A DNA stretch of 64,000 nt from Podocnemis expansa (taxonomy: Eukaryota; Chordata; Testudines; Podocnemididae), in the NCBI GenBank assembly GCA_007922195.1, contig ML681992.1:1185629-1249628 (forward strand), given 5' to 3'. Each line of letters opens with the position of its first letter. Position 1 is the first letter of the stretch. Under the pieces are notes generated by a model. The model searched no databases and was not told the DNA's origin. It saw only the letters and a program-made list of their open reading frames with translations. Below, piece by piece: positions 55,314-64,000 of the stretch. A program made the position numbers and the translations under genes.

Positions 55314-57507
55314 TTTTAAAAAAGTCGGTCCTTTACAAAGGCCTTATTCTATATAAAAATATATCTATTTGTTTACTTGTGTTCTTTCTTTTCGACCCAC
55401 AGCAACAGAAAGCTAATATAATGAATGGTTATGAATTAATTAAAGTTAGTAACTATGGCATTCCCACCAATATTGCTGATGATGCTGGTTAACCACCAGT
55501 GAAAGCGTATTTTTCATTAAAGTCAATATTTCCATAAAAAGACTCAATACATAGGTGTATGCAGTTGTGTTGGCTTTGGATGGGAAAGGAATGAAAGTCA
55601 GCTCCTTAACTCAGGAGAGGGATGTTGCTTCTTTGGGCTTTTTTTCCAGGCTATGGGGTTATTTGCAGACCCTGTACCTGTTCCGTTTCAGTCCATTGTT
55701 TTCTTCTTGACCCTGCCTTCAAACCTCCATTCCTTTGTGGCTTAGTCCAGCTGGTATGGAGCCCTTCTCTACAGTTCCTTCACCCTAGCCCCAAATACAC
55801 TGCAGCACTGGACTGGAACAGAACATTTTGTTTCAGCCTTTCACATCAGTTGAATTCCACCCACAGAGACCTATCTGGGACCTTGCATCATTCAAAAATC
55901 CCAATGAAATGTTTTGTCAAATGGTAAAGGACAAAATAATTGAGGCAGGAATAAAATGTTCAGAATGAAAGCGAAACTATAAACAATGAAAGGGCAAAAA
56001 TGTTAAATTATTAATTTTAGAAGTATTTGATTTGTGTCATTGTAAATATGTTACTTATAAGACATTCTTTAATGTAATAAAGTTATATGTTTTCTGTCTT
56101 CATTTCATGTATGTTTACAGTAATTATTTTTAATATACAAACGAACAACAAACAGCTTGCTTGAAATGCATGAAAAAATAAATGGACATGACAGGACATA
56201 ATATCTCCTTCTGAATGGATAAAAATCTATCATTTAAAAATGTATTTTATAGCATTATTTAAAGCACAGGTAAGAGTATACATTCCAGGCACTTTAAAAG
56301 TCTCTTTAGTGCCACTTCAGTCTATCATCGATATAGATATTTAGATTCTTTTTTCTTCAAATGTAGGAACAGGTTCATACCATAAATGCCTGTTCCTGTG
56401 AGTTTTGTCTGTATCAGGCCTAAAAGTTCAATAGTTTTGAATTTCCTGCATATTCTTACATTGGCTGAATTCTTTGAAACCTGCAGATTGTTTATTTACA
56501 TATTTCCATTTTTGGATTATGTTTGATCAACTTAATGATCTGGCAAGCAGACCTTTTCAGTCTTGTCTAACAGAAAACATAAGCAGTGGGTAAGTGGAAG
56601 GATTCTGGTCCTAGTAATGTGAATGCAATAGTCACTGAATTTAGTAGATCTTCCACCCCTGTAAATAAGAGCATATTTTACTGCACAGCTTAAGTGTAAT
56701 CCATGACGATAGTAAGTATGGATTAGTACTGAATTACAAACCATATTCCATGGAAATATCGGGGTAACTGAGAGCTGGATTAGGTTTGCATGGTGTAACA
56801 TTCACTTTATAGTACACGAAATACCCATTTTATGAAGTAATTATTTTTTCCTCAATAAAGAGATAATTTTCACTGATTAGATCTTGTGGGTTTTTGGTTC
56901 TGTCCTGTTACTGATAAGAAGTCAAATAATGTTGCTTAATCAGTATTTATTAATCAGATACTGTTAGTCAATCATTAATAGAGAAGACAGGAAAACAAAA
57001 CAAAACCAAACCCTTATATTTACCAAACTGATCTGGAGACTAGAGAAGTGGTTGCAGTTCATTTCACTACTAACACACACCCCTAAACTGATAAAGCCAA
57101 ATTCCTTTCCCAAAACTAATTGAGAGGAGTTATTTTCATGGTATCTCAGTTTACCTTATTAATGGCATTATGTTATCTGTAAATTAGCTGTCTTTTTATG
57201 GTATCTGAGCTTGATCAATATGTTAAGGATATCTGTAAGGAGAAATAATAGTTAAGTGTCTTCTTATTATAGAAGACACCTGTGGCAATAAGTAATACCT
57301 AATAATCCTTCCCACAGGATGCATGGAAAAGGAAATCATTCCTCAAAGCTAAGGCATTCGGCCTTATATGGGTATGCAACGGGAGGAGCCATCTTGCACC
57401 CTCCCCTCACATTCACCTCCCCGAAGACCAGTCAGCAGCTGCCTGCCCTCTGGCATTTCCTGAACATGTGAAAGTCTGTTCAGATCACATTGTCACTAAG
57501 TATAACC
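55314..57507. other. Apparently unique sequence
   Basis: About 2.2 kb, AT-rich, without recognised gene or repeat. Confidence 0.5.
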
Positions 57508-57768
57508 TTATTTTACAAGTAGTTATGCTACTTGTAGAATAAGATACCACTAAACACATTGAAGAGTTAAAAGAATGAGACATTTATTCTCATAAAAATG
57601 ACTCAAAATGACACTGAAAATGTATATTATATTATATTATATTATATTATATTATATTATATTATAAGAATTTTCAGTGTCATTTTGAGTCATTATTGTG
57701 AGAACAAAGGTCTTGTTCTTTTAACCCTTAAATGTATTGAGTGATACCTTGTTCCACAAGTGTATATA
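57508..57768. repeat. Foldback element with an (ATATT)n loop
   Basis: A 25-bp perfect inverted repeat (AATGACTCAAAATGACACTG and four further bases; 57597-57621 against 57670-57694) flanks a TATAT-type microsatellite (about 57622-57665). Pairing continues outward with mismatches to about 57525 and 57765 (for example GAGTTAAAAGAATGAGAC against GGGTTAAAAGAACAAGAC). The left end itself contains a smaller hairpin, TTATTTTACAAGTAG and CTACTTGTAGAATAA (57510-57544). No target duplication could be fixed. Confidence 0.8.
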
Positions 57769-58952
57769 TAAAGATACATTTATTTGGTTAAAATACATTT
57801 GGTTCTTGACTCACCAATTTACATGTGCATCTCAATTGGATGCACAGGAGGAACTCTTATTACTGACCACTCTTAGAAAGGCCATTTTGCACATTATGCC
57901 AAATGGAATCTATGTCAGCTGTAAAATCACAGGAACATTTGGATTGGAATGTGCCTCTAATAATAATAATAATTATATTTAGCACTTACATAACAGTTTG
58001 CATCAGCAAAGCACTTTACTACCAATATTACTTACTTAATTCTCACTAAACCTCATTGTGGTTGGCAGTTATTCCACCTCCCTGCAATATGGTGCATTGT
58101 GAGGTTGCAGAAGATTATTTATTGAACAGAACTGAAAAAAAAAAATCTAATCAGAAAGATTTTAATGTACAGAAACTTTAAACTAGCTACTTTTTTTTTT
58201 TTATAACCGGGTATCTGATAGTCAGACAATCCCAAAATAATTGTTCATTAAACCATTTAGGAAGCAATAGATCAGTAGTGGTACAGGGACAGGTGCCACT
58301 GTAGTGTACCCACCACCAAATACCACAAGGGATCACTCATGGCCAACCCATTTTAAGAAAGGTGGACTATGAAGAGTCGAACTTCACAGCTCTCAGAAAT
58401 TCATCCCTTTTCATCTATGTTAGTGTGAGACATTCATTTGCAACCCTGTCCATTTTCTGACATCTGAAGAGGCATCTTTGGAAGGGCTGCTAAACCACCA
58501 AGAATCACTGGAGGGGACTGTGCTTCAGTCCTCCCCATCAAACTTCTAGCAGAATCTCACTTTCCTGTACCCCGTGTTGAGTGACTTTGGCGAGACATAA
58601 CAGCATTTCAGAAAGACACAAATGAACTGGGATCTGGCCTTTGTCCCTGGATTTCTTAATGAACAATCGCATCTCTTCCTCAGTTTTTGTTTTCTGTCGG
58701 TGTACTGGAACTATTTGTCATGTATGTAGCTGTAGCAGGCCATCTCCTTATGCCAACAATTGTACAGTCTGAACAGATACCATATGAATTAACATTCCAA
58801 ACACATATTTAAAAAAAAATGATGTCAAATAAAAGACCTATATACTTGTCATTAGGGGACAAAATATTTAAAAATTGCTAGTTTCAATAGCTAATTATGT
58901 CTATCTAAAGTGTTTTATACCTCATTCCAACCCACAAGCAGTGCTATATAGG
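57769..58952. other. Apparently unique sequence
   Basis: About 1.2 kb with a short AAT run (57957-57974) and T or A runs; no gene recognised. Confidence 0.5.
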
Positions 58953-59682
58953 TATAGAATCAGAAAATCATAAAGTATTAGAGCTGGAAAGGGCCTCATG
59001 AGGTCATCTAGTTCAACCCCCTGCTAAAAGAAGGACCACTACCACTAAATCATCCTAGTCAGGGTTTTGCCCAACTGCGTCTTAGAAGTTCCCAAAGATG
59101 GAGGTTCCACCACCTCCCTAGGGAAGCCATTCCAGTACTTCACCACCCATGTAGTGAGAAAGTTTTTCCTAATATCCAACCTAGACTTTCTCAGCTGCAG
59201 TTTGGAATCTTTGCTCCCTGTTCTGTCCTCTGTCACCACTGAGAATAGCCTAGATTCCTCCTCTTTGGAGCACTCCTTCAAGTAGCTGAAGGTAGTTATC
59301 AAATCCCTTCTCGATCTTCTCTTTTTCAGACTAAATAAACCAAGTTCCTTCAGTTTCTCCTTGCAAATCATGTGCCCCAGCCCCCTAATCATTTTTTTTT
59401 GCCCTCTGCTGGACTCTTCCTAATTTGTCCACATCCTTTCTGTAGTTGGGAGCCCATAACAGTACACAATATTCCAGATATGGCCTCACCAGTGCCAAAT
59501 AGAGGAGAATAAGCACATCACTCAAACTCCTTGCAATGCCCCTACTGACACAGCCCAATATGGCGTTGGCCTTTTTGGCAACAGGAGCCCATTGTTTACT
59601 CATACCCAGCTTCCATCTACCATAACTCCAGCTCCTTTTCTACAGACCTGCTACTTAGCTGGTCAGTCTCCAGAGTCTATTG
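58953..59682 (-). mobile_element. CR1 3' fragment with ORF2 C-terminus
   Basis: The 3' end AGAATCAGAAAATCATAAAG is at the low coordinate. On the minus strand two frames give the end of CR1 ORF2: KKANAILGCVSRGIARSLSD with YLALVRPYLEYCVLLWAP (59603-59385), then, after a frameshift, ELGLFSLKKRRSRRDLIT and [18 protein letters not shown] (59392-59045). It is a 5'-truncated copy of a subfamily close to that at 43911. Confidence 0.92.
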
Positions 59683-61175
59683 GATAGGTGTGGTATAGGT
59701 GAATAAGAACTACTTATTTTTAAAAGAAGGCTCTGTCATTCTGGTGACAGTTCCCTGTTGTAGCCTGATCCTTTATGAGTTGGAATTTGGATTGAGATTG
59801 CCAAATTGATTTTGCCAGGGAATTTGTCTGGGGAATTTGGGTTCTTGTCTGAATCAGACCACAGAAAGGTATTTAAAACAAGAGAACCCCAAGGATATCT
59901 AGTAGGAACAGTAGATATTTGTATTTAACTTTACAGAATTCTTTATTGCTAAAAGCATAAATGGGAAATACAGAATTAAGAAAGTTTCAGTTGAGTCAAT
60001 ATGTATCTAAATACATTATAATTAACTTAATTTTGATAAATATAAGAAATCTTATAATTTTTCTAAGTTTGAGATTTAAAACCCTATAATTGATACTCAC
60101 ACCCTTGTTTCCAAGCTTGGTTGAAAGAGACATCCAAAACCTTGATTTGACAGGAATGGTGATCAGGAAAAAGAGTTTAGTAACTTTAGCTGATATCTCT
60201 ACAATTATGAAAGTAGCTAGCTAATAAGAGAAATAAAGTTGGCCTGTAATTTTCTAGGAAAAAGACTAGCTGCAGAGGTAAGAGCTAAAAGTTGAGAGAA
60301 AAGAGCTAACAGCTAGAAGCCAAAAAGCTAAAAGCTGCCCTTAGTAACAGGGTTTAGGGTTTTATGCCCTTCTCAACATAGCTCCACATCTATCACCCAA
60401 ATATTGAGAGATCACCCCAGAAATTGTAGGGATACACCTTTGTCATTGGCAAGGGATTTCTGCATATGATTCACATATAATTGATGCATGATTGACATAT
60501 GTCTGCCCGTCAGAATGTTTCATTATTATTTATGGATATCTTTGTGGGTTTGATGGTGTTTTACCTTTCCATTAAGTATGGCATTAACCAGTGTTTTGTA
60601 GTCTACATATATGTCCACTGTATGTGAAAGTTCTGTTTCCATTGATCACAAATATTCCATGTTAGTCAAAATTTTCATTGTTCCAGTGGAACTTTATTAA
60701 GGGGAGTCATGGTCATTGAAGAAAATACAATCTTTTGGGTAGCCTAACCCTTAGAATTTTTTTTTTGGTTGGGTTTTTTTTTTAATAATATGGTACAGCC
60801 TAAGATGTACTTCCATAATCAAAAATTCCAGTTTTTAACATCTGTAATTTGTTTGCTATTTGTAGAAAAAAATATAGTAGTTATAGAGATTGTGATATGA
60901 GATATAAGCCCCACAAAGGACAGAGGAGGATTAAGGAATTGTTCTGGAATCAGGCAGTTTCACCTCCAAGGCATATCAGTCCCAAGCAAGCTCAAATGCC
61001 AGCAGATCTGAGGGGAGAACAGATCTTCATTCTTCAGCTGCTGGAAGTGAACTGGCTGAAAGCAGAGGATATTTTCAGTTGAGGAGCAGGGTTGAGAGGG
61101 AAAAAGATGACCTGAAAATGAACCATTACTTTGGGACTACTGCTAGAGGCTCACCTACAGTTGCCACCTCCTTGT
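59683..61175. other. Apparently unique sequence
   Basis: About 1.5 kb, no recognised gene or repeat. Bases 60265-60340 contain a few AGCTAAAAGCT-like local repeats. Confidence 0.5.
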
Positions 61176-61530
61176 AAGAATGTAAGAAAGGTCAGAATAA
61201 TGGTCCATCTAGCCTAGCAGGAGCCAAAGGCAGATGCTTTAACAGAAATTAACAGAATATGGCAACTATCAAATGATCCATATGCTGTCATCTGGTCCCA
61301 CCTTCTGTCAGTCAGAAACTAGGGACAGGTAGAGCATGAGGTCAGATTTGTGGCCATTTTGACTAACAACCTATCCTTCATGAACTTATCTAAGTATCTT
61401 TAAAATGCAGGTATAATTTTTACCTTCACAACACCCTCTGGCAACAAGTTCTAGTCCCAGTGAGGTCTATTATGCATTTTATGGAAAAGTATTGCCTTTA
61501 TTTCCCTTTGTGTTAAACCTTGTATTTATT
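61176..61530 (-). mobile_element. CR1/L3-like LINE 3' fragment
   Basis: GAATGTAAGAAAGGTCAGAA, ATGGTCCATCTAGCCTAGCA, CTTCACAACACCCTCTGGCA and ACAAGTTCTAGTCCCAGTGA follow the reverse-complement order of a LINE 3' region common in turtles and other amniotes. The fragment at 30229 is its relative. Confidence 0.8.
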
Positions 61531-62029
61531 TATGTTTTGTTTTCTTATTGCTTATCAATAGACTCTAACTGAAAGAACATTATAAACTCAGTCAGAGGGC
61601 TGAGTATTCCTCAGCCAGACTCATGCTGGATAACAAAGACCAAAGATTAGGTGAGATCAGAGCCCTGCCACACCTAGAATGACCTAAGATAACTAACCTG
61701 TCAAAGAGGTTGATTAATAAGTGCCTCATGATAATGTGAAAGGGTAGACAGACATATCTTTATTAGTGCCTTGAAGTTGATATCATTCCCATAAAAATGA
61801 AGTTAAAAATTCCCTTCTGTCACCCAGGCCTCCTGGGGTAACTGCCTGAATGTGTAAAACTCAGGGCAAGCTGCAAAACCAGGGGCCACCCCCAAACCAC
61901 TGATGGATGGTATTTAAACCAGTCTCCCAGGCAGTAACAAAACATGCTTCCAAGTCTCCAGTCTGGTCATCACCAAACATAAGAAAATAGAAACAGCCCC
62001 CTTTATTGAACATAAGCTCCTCCAGTCCC
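61531..62029. other. Nothing recognised
   Basis: About 500 bp of unique sequence. Confidence 0.5.
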
Positions 62030-63010
62030 TACCTAGCCACATCACCCAGAATAATATAGGCTTGGATGTCACCTAAAATACCATGCTGTCAGCCAATCCC
62101 TTAGTAATTACAACTAAAGGTTTAATATAAAAAGAAAAGAAACAAAATATGAGAGATGTTAAAGGGTCAAAATGAATCACATAATACATACATATGATTT
62201 AGAGTCCATAGAAGCAAGTCTTTGAGGAATTTGCGTTTCACAGTTTAGTCCAATTCCTATGGCATGCCCCCAGCTCCTAGGTGGGTCTCAGTCCATTGTT
62301 CATTGCAGCAAAATAGTTCCACAGGAAGGTGTTGACTGCAGGTTGCAGACTGAAGACAAAATGGAAATGGAGCCACTGCCTTTTATCACCTCTGCCTTCC
62401 CCATGCTTTTAGAGTTCTTGCCAAATCCAAATGGAGTTGAGTCACATGGTCAGTCTGGGTGAGTCATCAAACAGGTTTCTTCGTAGGCCCACAGTCCCCA
62501 CCTAGCCACTGGGTCTCTTAAAAGAAATAAGTTCTCCTGACTCCACAGGGTCAGCCACTTCACCCAAAACAATATAGGCTTGGATCTTACCCAAAATACC
62601 ACACTGCCAGCCAATCCTTTAGTAACTACAACTAAAGGTTTAATATAAAAGTAAAATAAGCAAAATATGAGAGATGTTAAAGGGTCAGAGTGAATCACAT
62701 ACATACAAATGATTTAGAGTATATAGAAAGTAAGTCCTTGAAGAAGGTGGAGTTTACAGAGTAGTCCGTTTCCTCCGGTAGGCACCCAGTATCTGAGGGG
62801 TGGTTCTCAGTCCTTTGTTCAGTTGAAGAAGAATAGTTCCAGAGGTGGGTGTTGGTTACAGACTGAAGACAAAATAGAGTTGAGACTGCTGCCTTTTATC
62901 ACTTCTGGCCTTCCCTATGCTATGCATAGTCTTTCAAATCAAAATGGAGTTGAGTCACATGGGCAAATCTTAGTGGCTCAATAAGTTTGTCCTTGGGCCT
63001 ACCTTCTGAT
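62030..63010. repeat. Tandem duplication, unit about 515 bp
   Basis: Two direct copies: landmarks AATATAGGCTTGGAT, AACTAAAGGTTTAATATAAA, ATATGAGAGATGTTAAAGGG and GGAGTTGAGTCACATGG recur 513-519 bp apart (for example 62434 and 62947). The copies differ at many positions and by small indels, so the duplication is not recent. The unit has no coding signature and could derive from a retroelement. Confidence 0.85.
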
Positions 63011-63321
63011 ACAGATACAACACCTACATATACATTATAGAATCATTTGTAACCAATTGCAACCTTTCCACTGGTACTAAACATGCCATATCAAATATGG
63101 ATGATTGTAAATATGAAATATTATTAATATGAAAAATAATAATAAATGATTCTCTAAAGCCAGAAAGCATCACATCTTCCTCCCCCTCTCCCCACTGCAG
63201 ACTCACTATGACCAGCTGGGCAATGTTTGTGAATATATTCCTACATCTATTCACAAACATTTATCATGTCATGAATATTTCCCCTCATATGTCCATTACC
63301 AAATTTTGTTTCACCTATGTG
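63011..63321. other. Nothing recognised
   Basis: About 310 bp, AT-rich, no gene signal. Confidence 0.5.
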
Positions 63322-63948
63322 CATGTAGCAGGGCAGTGGCTCTGCTACAGTACACCAGGGGTTAAAAAGGTGTGGGTGGCCAGCAGCCAATCAGGGCAAA
63401 GCTGCTGATATAAAGGCAGCACAGCAAGGGGAAGGTTCTCCTCCTGGCTGGCTGGGGTAGCCAGCACCCTGGGGAGCTCTGAGTGGGAGAAGGCACTTGG
63501 GGCTGATTGGATCCAGGGATCCCAAGGGACCAAACTGCAGCATCAGCTGGAGCGGTGGTCTGCTGGCATGAAGCCAAGGAGCAGATGGCAGCTGGATGCC
63601 AGTAGGAAGATGGTGTGTGGCTGGCACTGTGGAGAAGTGGCCCAGGGAGTCAATGCAGTGTGAAGAGAGACTTGAGGGAGGCAAATGCCTCAGTGGAGGC
63701 ATTTAGGGTCACTGGGCTGAGGCCTGGAAAAGTGCATGGGCCCAGGCCCCTCCCTGCTCCCTCAATGTGCCAGGAGTAGCATGAGTGCCTGAGGTGGCAC
63801 AGGGCTCACTGGCTGTAGACTGTTCTAGCGGCTGGGATAGAAGTGAGCTGTGGCCATTGACTATTTTAGTGGCCAAGAAGTAGGTGGACCATAGATGGTC
63901 TTAGTTGCTGATACTCCAGAAGAGGTGTGCTAGTGGACTTAGCTGGAG
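63322..63948 (+). other. LTR-like promoter region
   Basis: GC-richer than the flanks and purine-rich. AGCCAATCAGGGCAAAGCTG (CCAAT box) is followed about 15 bp later by GATATAAAGGCAGCAC (TATA-like, about 63406-63420), then a G/A-rich leader. The arrangement resembles the U3-R part of a solo LTR. No TG..CA ends or target duplication were fixed, and a CR1 end abuts it on the right. Confidence 0.35.
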
Positions 63949-63949
63949 G

Positions 63950-64000
63950 GTTAAGGTCATAGAATCATAGAATCATAGGGTTGGAAGGGACCCCACGAGG
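63950..64000 (-). mobile_element. CR1 3' end, continuing past the window
   Basis: TCATAGAATCATAGAATCAT then AGGGTTGGAAGGGACCCCAC is the reverse complement of a CR1 3' terminus with its short 8-bp tail repeats. The rest lies outside the window. Confidence 0.93.

Overview
The window is 64 kb of vertebrate nuclear DNA with no recognisable host protein-coding exon, rRNA or tRNA gene. The repeats point to a sauropsid, most likely a turtle: CR1-type LINE copies at every stage of decay dominate, with a MIR-like SINE, several hAT-type non-autonomous elements, many palindromic DNA transposons built from TTATTTCGAAATAA-like repeats, and a short family ending in GACTAACACAGCTACCCC that resembles Penelope-like element (PLE) termini. 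Turtle is an inference from repeat content; a crocodilian is not excluded. The window reads as intergenic or intronic sequence. Two assembly gaps (10 N and 400 N) both lie inside repeats.

Layout. 0-11 kb: a retroelement C-terminal remnant, CR1 pieces, an inverted PLE pair, a TTCGAA element, an inverted repeat at 8.5-9.0 kb and a degenerate C-rich tandem block. 11.5-14.3 kb: the 3' part of an old LINE interrupted by three DNA transposons and abutted or interrupted by a fourth. 14.3-22 kb: mostly unique AT-rich sequence with a hAT element, an inverted PLE pair and a short DNA element. 22.4-24.2 kb: a large composite TTCGAA element with GC-rich cores. 24-38.5 kb: a MIR-like SINE, microsatellites, more PLE copies, and a repeat-poor AT-rich block at 31-35.7 kb. 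38.5-45.4 kb: a cluster of TTCGAA elements, one nested in another that is itself inserted in a CR1. 43.9-49.3 kb: that CR1, nearly full length on the minus strand, with a recognisable ORF1 (zinc finger, coiled coil, SGNH esterase) and ORF2 (endonuclease and reverse transcriptase), both broken. 49.3-64 kb: mostly unique sequence with a long inverted PLE pair, a foldback element with a microsatellite loop, further CR1 tails, a tandem duplication and an LTR-like promoter region.

The main observation is that the PLE-like repeats carry a motif matching the hammerhead ribozyme core: CTGANGA, a short hairpin, GAAA, then GCTC, with GCAT/ATGC as a possible helix I. The copy at 30706-30746 keeps all the invariant core residues. 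Other copies differ mostly at the free N7 position or by CpG decay. One deviation is shared by all copies: an extra A before helix II. The second main observation is the architecture of the TTCGAA elements: 3-bp target duplications, an internal palindrome that mimics the outer ends, and a variable GC-rich core bounded by hairpins.

All calls come from reading the sequence; no database search or folding program was run.
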